A stretch of 64,000 nucleotides of DNA, from NCBI RefSeq assembly GCF_002812985.1, contig NZ_PGCP01000003.1, positions 295,235-359,234 on the forward strand. The letters run 5' to 3'. The translations under genes were made by a program, and so were the position numbers. Shown here piece by piece: positions 47,850-60,182 of this stretch. Each line of letters begins with the position of its first letter. Within the stretch, counting starts at the first letter, position 1. This stretch comes from Aeromonas lusitana (GTDB lineage: Bacteria; Pseudomonadota; Gammaproteobacteria; Enterobacterales; Aeromonadaceae). Under the pieces are notes generated by a model. The model ran no database searches. It was not told the DNA's origin and saw only the letters and a program-made list of their open reading frames with translations.

Positions 47850-47999
47850 TTAATTCCATCCTTTGGCTATTTTTTGGTAAGAATCACCAGTCATTTTATA
47901 ATAATGGTCACAAATCCTGTCAATACCTGAATATACTAGGCGCAAATGCCGCTTAACATTACCGCAACATAAACCACCAATCGATAGACGAGGGATAGC

Positions 48000-49115
48000 A
48001 TGATTATCGGTGTACCTAAGGAAATAAAAAACCATGAATATCGCGTAGGCATGGTTCCAGCCAGTGTACGTGAACTAACAGCACGAAACCATACTGTTTT
48101 CGTTCAAAGCGGGGCAGGAAGTGGCATTGGCTTCAGTGACGCAGATTATCTGGCTGCCGGAGCCGAAATTTTGGCCTCCGCTGCCGATGTTTTCGCCAAG
48201 GCCGAGATGATCGTCAAGGTGAAGGAACCCCAGGCGGTCGAACGCGCCATGTTGCGCCCGGGTCAGACCCTGTTCACCTACCTGCATCTGGCGCCAGACC
48301 TGGCTCAGACCCGGGATCTCATCGACAGCGGCGCCGTCTGCATCGCCTACGAAACCGTCACCGACGGCCGTGGTGGCCTGCCCCTGCTGGCCCCCATGTC
48401 GGAAGTGGCCGGACGCATGTCTATTCAAGCCGGTGCCCAGGCACTGGAGAAATCCCGCGGTGGTAGCGGCGTGCTGCTCGGTGGCGTGCCCGGGGTAGAG
48501 CCGGCCAAGGTGGTGATCATAGGTGGCGGTGTGGTTGGCTCCAATGCGGCCCGCATGGCCATCGGTCTGCGTGCGGACGTCACCATCCTCGACAACAACA
48601 TCGACACCCTGCGTCGCCTCGACAGCGAATTCCAGGGCGCCGCCAAGGTGGTCTACTCCAACCGCGAGACCCTGGAGCGCCACATCTTGTCTGCCGACCT
48701 GGTCATCGGCGGCGTGCTGGTACCTGGTGCCACTGCGCCAAAACTTGTCAGCCGTGACCACATTGCGCGCATGAAGCCGGGCTCGGCCGTGGTCGACGTG
48801 GCCATCGATCAGGGCGGCTGCGTGGAAACCTCCCACGCCACCACCCACCAGGACCCGACCTTCATCGTCGATGACGTGGTGCACTATTGTGTGGCCAACA
48901 TGCCGGGCGCCGTGGCGCGGACCTCGACCGTGGCCCTCAACAATGCCACCCTACCCTTCATCATCCGGCTGGCAGAGCAGGGTTATCGCAATGCCTTGCT
49001 AAGCGACCCCCATCTGCTGCATGGCCTGAACGTGATGGCCGGCAAGCTGACCTGCCGGGAAGTGGCCGAGGCGCACAACCTGGCCTACACGGATCCCCTG
49101 ACCCTGTTGAACTGA
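48000..49115 (+). CDS. ald: Alanine dehydrogenase
   Basis: Interconverts L-alanine and pyruvate plus ammonia with NAD+. The 371-residue protein has the N-terminal [26 protein letters not shown] signature with the substrate Arg/Lys residues. The Rossmann loop is [20 protein letters not shown] and the active-site region is TYLHLAPD. It diverges from lrp across 150 bases and is absent from E. coli at this site. A strong terminator follows. Confidence 0.97.
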   Translation: MIIGVPKEIKNHEYRVGMVPASVRELTARNHTVFVQSGAGSGIGFSDADYLAAGAEILASAADVFAKAEMIVKVKEPQAVERAMLRPGQTLFTYLHLAPDLAQTRDLIDSGAVCIAYETVTDGRGGLPLLAPMSEVAGRMSIQAGAQALEKSRGGSGVLLGGVPGVEPAKVVIIGGGVVGSNAARMAIGLRADVTILDNNIDTLRRLDSEFQGAAKVVYSNRETLERHILSADLVIGGVLVPGATAPKLVSRDHIARMKPGSAVVDVAIDQGGCVETSHATTHQDPTFIVDDVVHYCVANMPGAVARTSTVALNNATLPFIIRLAEQGYRNALLSDPHLLHGLNVMAGKLTCREVAEAHNLAYTDPLTLLN

Positions 49116-49144
49116 TCGCCTATCCCGCAAGGGCAGACCGATGA

Positions 49145-50251
<1,107 letters not shown>

Positions 50252-50263
50252 GCGTAAGGATAT

Positions 50264-50298
50264 AAAGGGCATGCCAATGGGCATGCCCTTTTCTTTTA
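50264..50298 (+). terminator. Rho-independent terminator of trxB
   Basis: AAAGGGCATGCC-AATG-GGCATGCCCTTT followed by TCTTTTA. It ends just before the next gene's start. Confidence 0.85.
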
Positions 50299-50307
50299 AG
50301 GAGCCGG

Positions 50308-51549
50308 ATGAAACGAAAAATATTGATAGTCGAAGATAGCCTGACGATCCGCCGCATGCTGATCCAGGCCATCGCCCAGCAGACGGGGCTGGAGATCGAT
50401 GCCTTCGATACCCTGGCGGGTGCCCGTCACTGCCGGGGAGAGGAGTATGTGGTCGCCTTGGTGGATCTCACCCTGCCGGATGCCCCGAGCGGAGAAGCGG
50501 TCAAGGTGTTGCTGGAGCAGGGTCTGCCTGTGGTCATTCTCACCGCCGACATCAGCGAGGACAAGCGGGAAGCCTGGCTCGAGGCCGGGGTGCTGGATTA
50601 CGTGATGAAGGATTCGCGCCACTCCCTGCAGTACGCCGTCAGCCTGGTGCATCGCCTCTACCTCAATCAGGCCATCGAGGTGCTGGTAGTCGATGACTCC
50701 CTCACCTCCCGCCATCGCACCATGGCCCAGTTGCGCAAGCAGCTGCTGCAGGTACACGAGGCCAACTGCGCCAAGGATGCCCTGGTAAGCCTGGAGCAGA
50801 ACCCGGCCATCCGGTTGGTACTGGTGGATTACTACATGCCGGAGATCGATGGCATCAGCCTGGTGCGCATGTTGCGCGAGCGCTACAGCAAGCAGCAGCT
50901 CGCCATCATCGGCATCTCGGTGTCGGACAAGCACGGCCTCTCCGCCCGTTATCTCAAGCAGGGGGCGAACGACTTTCTCAACCAGCCGTTTGAACCCGAA
51001 GAGCTGCAGTGCCGGGTCAGCCACAACCTGGAGGCGTTGGAGCAGTTCAACAGCATTCAGGAATCGGCCAATCGCGACTACCTGACCGGGCTCTACAACC
51101 GGCGCTACTGGTTCAACGAGGGGCAGAAGTGGTTTGAGGAGCATCAGCGCCAACAGACGCAGCTCGCCCTGTGTGTGCTGGACGTGGATCACTTCAAGCA
51201 GGTCAACGATCACTGGGGCCATGCCATCGGCGATCAGCTGCTCTGCCACCTGACCCGGCTGCTCGCCCAGTTCTTCCCCGATGCCATGATCGCCCGTTTC
51301 GGCGGCGAAGAGTTCGCCCTGATGGTGCCCCACTGCACCGTGCCCGTCTTGCTCAAGCGGCTGGAAGGGCTGCGCCAGCAGCTGCGCCAGCAACCCTTGT
51401 CCCGGGAAGTCCCCCTGTTCGTGCGCGCCAGTTTCGGCGTCATCAAGGTCGGGCGGCTCTCCATGGACGAGGCACTGAGCGAAGCGGATCGCCAGCTGTA
51501 TCAGGCGAAGAATACGGGTCGCGACAAGATAGTGTCTCAGGACACCTGA
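50308..51549 (+). CDS. Dual-receiver response regulator with GGDEF domain
   Basis: A 413-residue cytosolic regulator with two receiver domains and a cyclase domain. The first receiver has phospho-acceptor Asp53 (ALVDLTLPD), the second Asp174 (VLVDYYMPEIDG). The GGDEF domain has a catalytic GGEEF at 332-336 (ARFGGEEFALMV), with the substrate region RDYLTGLYNRRYWF. It should make cyclic di-GMP under control of an unlinked histidine kinase. No inhibitory-site RxxD was seen ahead of the GGEEF. GGAG in front of the ATG supports the start. In E. coli the cydDC genes occupy this position. Confidence 0.92.
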   Translation: MKRKILIVEDSLTIRRMLIQAIAQQTGLEIDAFDTLAGARHCRGEEYVVALVDLTLPDAPSGEAVKVLLEQGLPVVILTADISEDKREAWLEAGVLDYVMKDSRHSLQYAVSLVHRLYLNQAIEVLVVDDSLTSRHRTMAQLRKQLLQVHEANCAKDALVSLEQNPAIRLVLVDYYMPEIDGISLVRMLRERYSKQQLAIIGISVSDKHGLSARYLKQGANDFLNQPFEPEELQCRVSHNLEALEQFNSIQESANRDYLTGLYNRRYWFNEGQKWFEEHQRQQTQLALCVLDVDHFKQVNDHWGHAIGDQLLCHLTRLLAQFFPDAMIARFGGEEFALMVPHCTVPVLLKRLEGLRQQLRQQPLSREVPLFVRASFGVIKVGRLSMDEALSEADRQLYQAKNTGRDKIVSQDT

Positions 51550-51662
51550 GCGAGCCTCGCCCAGGTATTCCGTGTAGTTCCGCTCGGCTGACCGTTTTAG
51601 GTCATCGCCGGGCTATTTTTTCCCTCGATTGCCACTCTCGTTTCCGCACTCTACCGCCCGTT

Positions 51663-52133
51663 TCAATAGGTTTTGTCGACCCGCACCCCGTCGCTGAAGT
51701 AGAGGATGCGCACCTTGTCGCCACTGGCAAACACCATGGCCGGATCGTAATCCTGGATCACGTTGATGAGCCCGTCCTGCTCGTTGCGAATGAGCAGCTC
51801 CACCAGCTTGTTCTCCACCACGCTGCCACCCGACTGGTAGTGCTGCGCCGCCGCCGCCCCGGCGAGTGCCCCCACTGCGGTGGCAATTTCACGGCCATGG
51901 CCGCCGCCAAACTGGTTGCCAAGCAGCCCACCCAATACGGCGCCCCCCAGGGTTTTCCAGCCACTGTGTTCGGACTCCACAATCTGACGCTGGGTGATGT
52001 TGCGCACCGTATCTACCTGGCCAAACACCACCTGATCCACGGGGCGCGCCGTGTTGCGCTCATAGGGCGCGGCCCAGGCGGGCGCCGTGACAAAGCCAAG
52101 CAAGCTGGATACTATCAGGATAATGGCCTTCAT
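51663..52133 (-). CDS. Glycine-zipper outer-membrane protein (SlyB/Rick17kDa-like)
   Basis: A 156-residue exported protein with signal peptide (ending PAWA-APYE) and a glycine-zipper 2TM region (GWKTLGGAVLGGLLGNQFGGGHGREIATAVGALAGAAAA). A short beta-rich C-terminus follows (VRILYFSDGVRVDKTY). No lipobox Cys was seen, unlike SlyB. Such proteins are found in the outer membrane, with roles in integrity. Its ATG is two bases from the nearest in-frame ATG of divergent aat, so their promoters must lie inside each other's genes. Confidence 0.8.
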   Translation of the reverse strand: MKAIILIVSSLLGFVTAPAWAAPYERNTARPVDQVVFGQVDTVRNITQRQIVESEHSGWKTLGGAVLGGLLGNQFGGGHGREIATAVGALAGAAAAQHYQSGGSVVENKLVELLIRNEQDGLINVIQDYDPAMVFASGDKVRILYFSDGVRVDKTY

Positions 52134-52150
52134 CTATGAACCTCTGTCTT

Positions 52151-52854
52151 ATGTCTCGCTATCTTACCCAACTGGATGATGAGCTGTGCTGGTTCCCCGC
52201 CCCCAGCCATGCGCTGGAAGAACCCAACGGCCTGCTGGCCATCGGAGGGGATCTCTCCCCTGAACGTCTGCTGGCAGCTTATCACAGGGGGATCTTCCCT
52301 TGGAATGAGCCCCATCAGCCCCTGCTGTGGTGGTCACCGGACCCGAGGGGCGTGGTCGAACCCGACCAGCTGCATATAGGTCGCAGCCTGCACAAATTTA
52401 TCCGTGGCAGCTCATTCGATATTTCCATCGATCGCGCCTTTAATGAGGTGATAGCGGCCTGCGCCGCACCCCGTCGCAGTGCCAGTGGAACCTGGATCAG
52501 TACGCCCATGATCGACGCCTATCAGCAACTTCATCGCCTCGGCCACGCCCACTCCATCGAAGTCTGGCAGGATGGCCAGCTGCAGGCTGGGCTCTACGGT
52601 CTCTCCCTCGGCCGCGTCTTCTGCGGCGAGTCCATGTTCAGCCGCATCGATAACGGTGCCAAACTGGCCATGGTGGCGCTCTGCCGTCACTTCCATCGCC
52701 ATGGCGGCGCCCTCATCGACTGCCAGATGCAAAACGACTTCCTGGCCACCCTGGGCATTCAGCAGTGGCCCAGAAGCCGGTTTCTGGCCACCCTGGCAAC
52801 CCTGAGCCAGCAGCCATTGCAGGATGGTTGCTGGCAGCCTAGGAGTATCAGCCT

Positions 52855-52858
<4 letters not shown>
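52151..52858 (+). CDS. aat: Leucyl/phenylalanyl-tRNA-protein transferase
   Basis: Adds Leu or Phe from charged tRNA to N-terminal Arg or Lys of proteins, marking them for ClpS-ClpAP. The 235-residue protein has the family motifs EEPNGLLAIGGDLSPERLLAAYHRGIFPW, PLLWWSPDPRG and LFCGESMFSR-type VFCGESMFSRIDNGAKLAM. The start at 52151 (MSRYLTQLDD) fits the usual length; the ATG at 52136 adds five residues. Its stop overlaps bpt (ATGA). Confidence 0.96.
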
Positions 52859-53858
<1,000 letters not shown>

Positions 53859-53874
53859 GCCAGGAATTCAGCAA

Positions 53875-53904
53875 AAAACCCCAGCCTCGCGGTTGGGGTT
53901 TTTT
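53875..53904. terminator. Terminator between infA and clpA
   Basis: AAAACCCCAGCC-TCGC-GGTTGGGGTTTT with A- and T-tracts on both sides, serving the two convergent genes. Confidence 0.9.
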
Positions 53905-53927
53905 GTCATTTCCAGCACTCGTCAGGC

Positions 53928-56180
53928 TTAGTGAGAGACAGCTTCAACATTGACCTGAAAATCAAAGCTGAGGCTGTTATTTACCAACTCAACCCGCACT
54001 ACCCCGCCGTCCACCAGTGAACCAAACAGGATCTCATTAGCCAAAGGCTTCTTGAGATGTTCCTGAATGACCCGTCCCATGGGTCTTGCACCCATAGCCC
54101 GATCGTATCCCTTCTCGGCCAACCAGTGACGCGCCTCTTCGGAGATCTCGAGCGACACCCCCTTGGCGTCCAGTTGTACCTGCAGTTCGACGATGAACTT
54201 GTCGACCACCTGGTGGATCACCTGCATATCCAGATGGTTGAACCAGATAGTGTGATCGAGCCGGTTGCGAAATTCCGGGCTGAAGGTCTTGTTGATCACC
54301 GCCATGGCGTCGTGGCTCATGTCCTGCTGCTGGAAGCCGATGGACTTGCGCTGGGTCTCCTGCACGCCGGCGTTAGTGGTCATCACCAGGATAACGTTAC
54401 GGAAATCCGCCTTGCGGCCGTTGTTATCGGTCAGGGTACCGTTGTCCATCACCTGCAGCAGCAGGTTGAACACATCCGGGTGCGCCTTCTCGATCTCATC
54501 CAGCAGCACCACGGAATGGGGGTGCTTGAGCACGGAATCGGTCAAGAGGCCGCCTTGCTCGAAACCCACATAGCCGGGAGGCGCTCCGATCAGGCGGGAG
54601 ACGGTATGACGCTCCATGTACTCGGACATGTCAAAGCGCAGCACCTCAACCCCGAGCGCCTTGCCAAGCTGCTGGGTGACCTCTGTCTTGCCCACCCCGG
54701 TCGGGCCGGCAAACAGGAAGCAACCCACAGGTCTGCGCTCATTGCCAAGGCCGGAGCGTGACAGACGGATGGCGTCGGTCAGCACGGTAATGGCCTTGTC
54801 CTGGCCAAACACCACCATCTTGAGATTGCGCTCCAGGTTCTTCAGCACCTCCTTGTCGGAGGAAGAGACAGATTTCTCCGGGATGCGGGCAATCTTGGCG
54901 ACGATGGCCTCAATTTCCGGCACATTGATCACTTTTTTACGCTTGCTCGCTGGCAGCAGTCGCTGCCCCGCCCCGGCCTCATCGATCACGTCGATGGCCT
55001 TGTCCGGCAGATGGCGGTCGTTGATGTATTTGGCCGAGAGCTCCACCGCAGCCCGGATCGCCTTGACGGTATAACGCACGCCATGGTGAGACTCATAACG
55101 GCTCTTGAGCCCCATCAGGATGCGAGTGGTGTCATCCACGCTCGGCTCGACGATGTCGATCTTCTGGAAGCGACGCGCCAGCGCCCTGTCTTTCTCGAAG
55201 ATCTGGGAATATTCCTGATAGGTGGTGGAGCCGACGCAGCGCAGCAGCCCGTTGGAGAGCAGCGGCTTGATGAGGTTGGCCGCATCCAGCTGGCCACCGG
55301 AGGCGGCTCCCGCACCTATGATGGTGTGGATCTCGTCGATGAACAGGATGGCCCCTTCCTGGCGCTCGATCTGCTTGAGCAGCACCTTGAGGCGCTTCTC
55401 GAAATCGCCACGGTACTTGGTGCCCGCCAGCAGGGAACCCATGTCCAGTGAATAGATGGTGCTGTTCGCGATGACCTCGGGCACGTCGCCCTTGACTATG
55501 CGATAGGCCAGCCCCTCGGCGATAGCGGTCTTGCCGACACCGGCCTCCCCCACCAGCAGCGGGTTGTTCTTGCGACGGCGGCACAGCACCTGGATGGTGC
55601 GGCTCAGCTCCTGATCCCGACCGATGAGCGGATCGATGCGCCCCTCCAGCACCAGCTGGTTGAGGTTGGTGGCAAAGCTCTCTATCTGGGCAGAAGAGAC
55701 ATCATCGTCCGATTCGGCGTTGTTGCCACCGCTCTCGGGCTTGCTGTCTTTGCGCACGCCGTGGGACAGGAAATTCACCACATCCAGCCGGCTGACTTCG
55801 GCTTTCTTCAGGAAATAGGCAGCCTGGGACTCCTGCTCGCTGAAGATGGCGACCAACACGTTGGCGCCGCTCACCTCGGTATTGCCGGAGGACTGGACAT
55901 GGAACACGGCCCGTTGCAGCACGCGCTGGAAGCCTAGGGTCGGTTGGGTTTCGCGGTCTTCGTCATCGCGGGGGATGAGCGGGGTCGTTTGATTGATGAA
56001 TGCGCGGATCTCCTTGCGCATCAGCTCCACATCCGCACCACACGAACTCAGCGCCTCATGGGCTGAGCTGTTATCCAGCAGGGCTAACAACAGGTGCTCG
56101 ACGGTCATGAATTCGTGGCGCTCGTCACGGGCCAGTTTGAAAGCCTCGTTCAGCGTCTTTTCTAGATCTTTGTTCAACAT
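53928..56180 (-). CDS. clpA: ATP-dependent Clp protease ATP-binding subunit ClpA
   Basis: Hsp100 unfoldase that feeds ClpP. The 750-residue protein has the N-domain ([35 protein letters not shown]) and two AAA+ modules, with Walker [16 protein letters not shown] and [15 protein letters not shown]. The ClpP-binding loop region falls at ~610-620. The start at 56180 follows the family; two codons further upstream is an alternative ATG. It lies downstream of clpS in one operon. Confidence 0.97.
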   Translation of the reverse strand: MLNKDLEKTLNEAFKLARDERHEFMTVEHLLLALLDNSSAHEALSSCGADVELMRKEIRAFINQTTPLIPRDDEDRETQPTLGFQRVLQRAVFHVQSSGNTEVSGANVLVAIFSEQESQAAYFLKKAEVSRLDVVNFLSHGVRKDSKPESGGNNAESDDDVSSAQIESFATNLNQLVLEGRIDPLIGRDQELSRTIQVLCRRRKNNPLLVGEAGVGKTAIAEGLAYRIVKGDVPEVIANSTIYSLDMGSLLAGTKYRGDFEKRLKVLLKQIERQEGAILFIDEIHTIIGAGAASGGQLDAANLIKPLLSNGLLRCVGSTTYQEYSQIFEKDRALARRFQKIDIVEPSVDDTTRILMGLKSRYESHHGVRYTVKAIRAAVELSAKYINDRHLPDKAIDVIDEAGAGQRLLPASKRKKVINVPEIEAIVAKIARIPEKSVSSSDKEVLKNLERNLKMVVFGQDKAITVLTDAIRLSRSGLGNERRPVGCFLFAGPTGVGKTEVTQQLGKALGVEVLRFDMSEYMERHTVSRLIGAPPGYVGFEQGGLLTDSVLKHPHSVVLLDEIEKAHPDVFNLLLQVMDNGTLTDNNGRKADFRNVILVMTTNAGVQETQRKSIGFQQQDMSHDAMAVINKTFSPEFRNRLDHTIWFNHLDMQVIHQVVDKFIVELQVQLDAKGVSLEISEEARHWLAEKGYDRAMGARPMGRVIQEHLKKPLANEILFGSLVDGGVVRVELVNNSLSFDFQVNVEAVSH

Positions 56181-56240
56181 AGGCACCTCCCCTCAGTACA
56201 GCAACAATGTGGTGTCGTCATCGCCATCAAGTCATCAGAT

Positions 56241-56558
56241 TCAAGCCTTTTCCATGGTACATAGCAGTGGATGTTCGTTGTTACGTGCGTAGGTGTTTAC
56301 CTGGACCACCTTGGTTTCGGCAATCTCGGCAGTAAAAGTGCCGCAGACTCCCTTACCACTATAATGCACACTCAGCATGACCTGAGTCGCCTTGTCCAAG
56401 TCCATACCAAAGAACCTTTGCAGCACCTCCACCACGAACTCCATGGGCGTGTAGTCATCGTTGTTCAGCACGACCTTGTACATGGGTGGCGGTTGCAGCT
56501 TCGTTTTCTCTGCTTGTGCAATCTCTTCATTAGCAAAGAGTTCTTTCTGCTTGCTCAT
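56241..56558 (-). CDS. clpS: ClpS adaptor for ClpAP
   Basis: Recognises N-end rule residues (Leu, Phe, Tyr, Trp) and hands substrates to ClpA. The 105-residue protein has the adaptor core [25 protein letters not shown], with the [10 protein letters not shown] pocket, and [20 protein letters not shown]. Upstream of clpA by 60 bases; divergent from cspD across ~230 bases. Confidence 0.97.
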   Translation of the reverse strand: MSKQKELFANEEIAQAEKTKLQPPPMYKVVLNNDDYTPMEFVVEVLQRFFGMDLDKATQVMLSVHYSGKGVCGTFTAEIAETKVVQVNTYARNNEHPLLCTMEKA

Positions 56559-56786
56559 AATTGCGCTTTGGTACCTCTAGATTACTACCGTCTCGTCGAA
56601 GATTGTCAATAGACTTGTTAACCAGATCACATCGGTTGTTAACAACTTCTTGACTCGCTCAAAAGTTGGACTAGATTGGTTACTTGCTAATCGGCGCCCG
56701 TCTGCTATGGGCTGATGCTCTAGTTATATAAGGCTGGCGCAGGTTACTCAACGACTTCAGGGTAATCAATAAAAGGATGTAGATGT

Positions 56787-57005
56787 ATGGCAACCGGAAC
56801 AGTCAAGTGGTTCAACAACGCAAAAGGATTTGGGTTTATCTGTCCGGAAGGCGGTGGTGAAGATATCTTCGCTCACTACTCCACGATACAAATGGAAGGT
56901 TACAAGACCTTGAAAGCAGGTCAGGCAGTCAACTTTGAACTGCAGCAGGGGCCGAAAGGAAATCACGCCTCTGTCATCGTGCCAAACGAAGCACAGAACA
57001 TGTAA
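56787..57005 (+). CDS. cspD: Cold-shock-like protein CspD
   Basis: A 72-residue nucleic-acid-binding protein that in E. coli inhibits DNA replication in stationary phase. RNP1 is KGFGFICPE and RNP2-like is DIFAHYS. The location next to clpS-clpA and the C-terminal tail past the cold-shock core mark it as CspD and not another Csp. Confidence 0.95.
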   Translation: MATGTVKWFNNAKGFGFICPEGGGEDIFAHYSTIQMEGYKTLKAGQAVNFELQQGPKGNHASVIVPNEAQNM

Positions 57006-57024
57006 GAGTCAAACTGGATAAATT

Positions 57025-57057
57025 AAAAAACGGCACGCCGCAAGGCTGCCGTTTTTT
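57025..57057 (+). terminator. Rho-independent terminator of cspD
   Basis: AAAAAACGGCA-N11-TGCCGTTTTTT with an inner CGCCG hairpin element; T6 follows the stem. Confidence 0.85.
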
Positions 57058-57074
57058 ATTGGGCGTAGCTCCCG

Positions 57075-57101
57075 AAGAAGGAAGGCCTGGCCTTCCTTCT
57101 T
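57075..57101 (-). terminator. Hairpin after asd
   Basis: AAGAAGGAAGGCC and GGCCTTCCTTCTT form a long inverted repeat ~20 bases past the asd stop. Confidence 0.6.
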
Positions 57102-57123
57102 GCATGTACGGCGTCGTTACCTA

Positions 57124-58236
57124 TCAGCGCGCCAGCAGGATGTTCAGCATGCGGCGCAGGGGCTCGGCGGCGCCCCACAGCAGCTGATCGCCCACGGTGA
57201 AGGCGGCCAGGTATTCCGGGCCCATGTTGAGCTTGCGCAGACGCCCCACCGGGATGCTGAGGGTGCCGGTGACGGCGGCCGGGGTCAGCTCGCGGGCGGT
57301 GATGTCGCGATCGTTCGGGATCACTTTCACCCAGTCGTTGTGGGCGGCGATCAGCGCCTCGATCTCGGCCAGCGGCACGTCTTTTTTGAGCTTGATGGTG
57401 AAGGCCTGGCTGTGGCAGCGCAGGGCGCCGATCCGCACGCACAGACCATCCACCGGGATGGCGGCGTCTTCAATGCCGAGGATCTTGTTGGTCTCCGCCT
57501 GGCCCTTCCACTCCTCACGGCTCTGACCGTTGTCGAGCTTGGTGTCGATCCAGGGGATGAGACCGCCGGCCAGCGGCACGCCGAAGTTGTCCACCGGCAG
57601 GGTACCGGAACGGGTCTTCTCGGTGATCTTGCGCTCGATGTCGAGGATGGCGGAGGCGGGATCCGCCAGCTCCACCGCCACTTCGTCGCGCAGCAGACCC
57701 ATCTGGGTGACCAGCTCGCGCATATGGCGGGCACCGCCACCGGAAGCAGCCTGATAGGTGGCCACGCTCACCCACTCCACCAGGTCGGCCTTGAACAGGC
57801 CGCCGAGGGCCAGCAGCATCAGGCTGACGGTGCAGTTGCCACCGACGAAGGTCTTGATGCCCTTGTTCAGGGCCTGCTCGATGACGTCACCGTTGACCGG
57901 ATCCAGGATGATGACGGCGTCCTTGTCCATGCGCAGGGAGGAGGCGGCATCGATCCAGTAGCCCTTCCAGCCGGCGGCCAGCAGGCGTGGGTAGACATCC
58001 TTGGTGTAGTCGCCGCCCTGGGCTGTGATGATGATCTCCTGCGCGGCCAGCGCATCGATGTCGAAGGCGTCCTGCAAGGTACCGGCATCGACGCCGAAGT
58101 TGGGAGCGGCCTCACCGGCCTGGGAGGTGGTGAAGAAGGTGGGCTGAATGCGGGCAAAGTCTTTCTCTTCCTGCATCCGGCTCATCAGCACCGAACCCAC
58201 CATGCCACGCCAACCGACCAAACCTACTTTTTTCAT
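57124..58236 (-). CDS. asd: Aspartate-semialdehyde dehydrogenase
   Basis: Makes aspartate semialdehyde for lysine, threonine, methionine and diaminopimelate. The 370-residue protein has the NADP loop [17 protein letters not shown], the catalytic Cys in [14 protein letters not shown] and the substrate region [18 protein letters not shown]. Single gene with its own hairpin. No lysine riboswitch was seen upstream. Confidence 0.98.
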   Translation of the reverse strand: MKKVGLVGWRGMVGSVLMSRMQEEKDFARIQPTFFTTSQAGEAAPNFGVDAGTLQDAFDIDALAAQEIIITAQGGDYTKDVYPRLLAAGWKGYWIDAASSLRMDKDAVIILDPVNGDVIEQALNKGIKTFVGGNCTVSLMLLALGGLFKADLVEWVSVATYQAASGGGARHMRELVTQMGLLRDEVAVELADPASAILDIERKITEKTRSGTLPVDNFGVPLAGGLIPWIDTKLDNGQSREEWKGQAETNKILGIEDAAIPVDGLCVRIGALRCHSQAFTIKLKKDVPLAEIEALIAAHNDWVKVIPNDRDITARELTPAAVTGTLSIPVGRLRKLNMGPEYLAAFTVGDQLLWGAAEPLRRMLNILLAR

Positions 58237-58510
58237 AATGTCCTACCCTGGATAGCTGCTATAGAAACTGTGTTTAAAACGTCGTAACCCCTTGCCGGAC
58301 GCGGGGTCCGTTTACAAATGGATCACAAGAAGAGTGTTGCACGTATGCGTCTGTCCACATTACGGATTGTCACGGCGGGCGCAAGTCGAATTGCGCAATA
58401 TTCTGTGTCGATTGCCGCAATATCCAGCGCCGCGCCCCCGCCGCTGACGTCCCTTGGCAGCCAGGCCCCCTTTGGGGCATGATAAACGCGACTTGGCGGC
58501 CCTGCCGCCC
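58237..58510. other. Divergent region between asd and sugE
   Basis: Contains both promoters by necessity. Nothing except the riboswitch at its right end was recognised; a short ACCCC/GGGGT hairpin lies near 58290. Confidence 0.5.
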
Positions 58511-58556
58511 CTCGGGGACGACCCCGGGGCTCCTCCTCTCGCAGGGACGACCCTGC
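58509..58556 (+). ncRNA. Guanidine-II (mini-ykkC) riboswitch
   Basis: Two hairpins with the diagnostic ACGA tetraloops: CCTCGGGG-ACGA-CCCCGGGG (loop 58518-58521) and GCAGGG-ACGA-CCCTGC (loop 58547-58550). They are joined by a short pyrimidine-rich linker and end 16 bases before the sugE ATG. This is the class that senses free guanidine and controls small multidrug resistance guanidine exporters, usually by exposing the ribosome site. Confidence 0.9.
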
Positions 58557-58572
58557 CCCGCTGGAATTCACC

Positions 58573-58887
58573 ATGCCCTGGTTACTCCTGCTACTGGCCG
58601 GCCTGTTCGAGGTCGCCTGGGCCATAGGCCTCAAATATACCGACGGCTTCAGCCGTCCCCTCCCCACCCTGCTGACCCTCTCTGCCATGGGGGTGAGCGT
58701 GTTCTTGCTCGCCATGGCGGTCAAACAGCTGCCCCTTGGCACCGCCTACGCGGTCTGGACCGGCATAGGCGCCGTCGGCACAGTGCTGATGGGGATCTGG
58801 CTGTTCAACGAGCCCGCCACCCTGGCGCGGGTGCTCTGCCTGATGCTGATCATTGGCGGCATCCTGGGGCTGAAGTTTATTGGCTAG
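58573..58887 (+). CDS. sugE: SMR-family guanidinium exporter (SugE/Gdx)
   Basis: A 104-residue small multidrug resistance protein with four membrane segments. The Gdx-type motif [19 protein letters not shown] carries the essential Glu13, followed by [21 protein letters not shown] and [18 protein letters not shown] C-terminus. Gdx proteins export guanidinium in exchange for protons. The guanidine-II riboswitch directly upstream supports this substrate over drugs. Also called gdx. Confidence 0.95.
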   Translation: MPWLLLLLAGLFEVAWAIGLKYTDGFSRPLPTLLTLSAMGVSVFLLAMAVKQLPLGTAYAVWTGIGAVGTVLMGIWLFNEPATLARVLCLMLIIGGILGLKFIG

Positions 58888-59118
58888 GCACTAAAAAGGG
58901 GATCGGACTGACCGATCCCCTGCCCCATCCCTGTGACCCCTGTGCTGACCCATGCCGAGCGGCACAGATCCATGCCGACATCTCACTGCCTGGTGCGATT
59001 TTTCATCCCGTTTTGTCTGCAGGACAGATATAAGGCAGCATCTTTCGCTGCCCTGTTCCTGTATTAATCAATGAGTCGGCGCTCGCAGCTCTGCCCTGTC
59101 ATCCGAAACCCGCGCGCA
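58888..59118. other. Gap after sugE
   Basis: Holds a 10-bp stem AGGGGATCGG-N5-CCGATCCCCT (58897-58921) that may end sugE, though no T-run follows. No gene is seen. Confidence 0.5.
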
Positions 59119-59143
59119 TAAAAATGGCCACCCAGGGTGACCA
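59119..59143 (-). terminator. Rho-independent terminator of the B3/B4 gene
   Basis: TGGCCACCC-A-GGGTGACCA (one G-T pair), followed on the minus strand by TTTTTATG. Confidence 0.75.
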
Positions 59144-59194
59144 TCTTCTGCTTGCCTTTATTACGCCTGTTACCTTGTTACGGCTCGGCCAGCC

Positions 59195-59893
59195 TTATGC
59201 CTCCGTCAGGCAGCCGATCAGCTCATGCTCGATGCGGGCCTCCGGCATCATCTGCTTCAATCCCTCGATCAACCGATCGCCGGCCTCCTGCAGCGCCGAG
59301 AGCGGCATTGGCGGCAGGCTCTCCAGGATGAACCACATCTGGCCGGACTCTGCACTGAGCCGGGTTCTGATCCCCTGGCGCCAGTTCCAGCGCCGGCAGG
59401 TCACCCCCTTGTCATCGCGCCACACCACTTCGCCGGGCTCCGGACTCTCATGGGCGGGCTCGCCTTCTTTCATGGTATCGAACAGCTCGCTGCCATCGGC
59501 GACGATGAGGCGCGGCGCCCCCTCATAGGCGGTGAGATCTTCGCCGCCCACCGGGATGGCGTACTCGATGCTGATGGCATTGTAGAGATCCACCACGGGA
59601 TCGATGCAGGGCAGCGCGCCGTCCCGTTGCACCCGTTTGCGCAGGGCCTGGGCCGAGCAGGGAAAACGCTGGGGCTTGGCGCCGAAGCGCTTGAACACCT
59701 GGTCCCAGGCATCGAGGTGATCCTGCGCCCAGGGAGCTTCTCCCGATGCGATCGACTGGCAGGCCCGCGCCAGCGCCCGGCTGCCGACCTCGGCATCGAC
59801 GATGGGGGCCCCGTCGACCAGAATGCTCAGGGCCCGAAATCCCGGTGCCAGGGCGGTCACGCCGGGTGCGATCTGTGGTGTCATCAATGGCAT
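59195..59893 (-). CDS. Free-standing B3/B4 tRNA-editing-like domain protein
   Basis: A 232-residue cytosolic protein of the B3/4 domain family, related to the editing region of phenylalanyl-tRNA synthetase beta subunit. Typical features: DPVVDLYNAISIEYAIPVGGEDLTAYEG and the later EPGEVVWRDDKGVTCRRWNWRQGIRTRL. Such stand-alone domains are thought to hydrolyse mischarged tRNA or related esters, but this member's substrate is unknown. The start could be the Met at position 4. Single gene with its own terminator. Confidence 0.8.
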   Translation of the reverse strand: MPLMTPQIAPGVTALAPGFRALSILVDGAPIVDAEVGSRALARACQSIASGEAPWAQDHLDAWDQVFKRFGAKPQRFPCSAQALRKRVQRDGALPCIDPVVDLYNAISIEYAIPVGGEDLTAYEGAPRLIVADGSELFDTMKEGEPAHESPEPGEVVWRDDKGVTCRRWNWRQGIRTRLSAESGQMWFILESLPPMPLSALQEAGDRLIEGLKQMMPEARIEHELIGCLTEA

Positions 59894-60182
59894 AGCAACT
59901 CCCGATAAATGGGCTCATGGCAGGCAATCATGAAGGGCGACCCGCACCAGTGCGCACCGCTTCTCACCTCCCGAAGCAAGAGGGCCACATCATGGCCATT
60001 AACGGGCCATAAAAAAAACTACTTTTTCTTAATATTGTTTAGAGAAACTAATGAAGAAGGGGCATATCGGGCGCCGATGGCACTCTGCAGCGCCCCTGGA
60101 GTGGGATTGTCCTCGCCGCGTCCCCGCCGACTCATGCTATTATCTGCGGCCTAACATGAGTCAATAAAATCAGGATATTGTG

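Noticed and set aside
53859..53927. A tRNA-Ser gene near infA-clpA, as in E. coli
   Set aside because: The gap is only 69 bases and is filled by a terminator.
58237..58330. Lysine riboswitch ahead of asd
   Set aside because: The leader is too short and lacks the expected multi-helix core; only a small hairpin is present.
59992..60010. ATGGCC/GGCCAT hairpin followed by A8 as a terminator
   Set aside because: The stem is short. The A-run lies on its right on the plus strand, so a minus-strand terminator reading is reversed.
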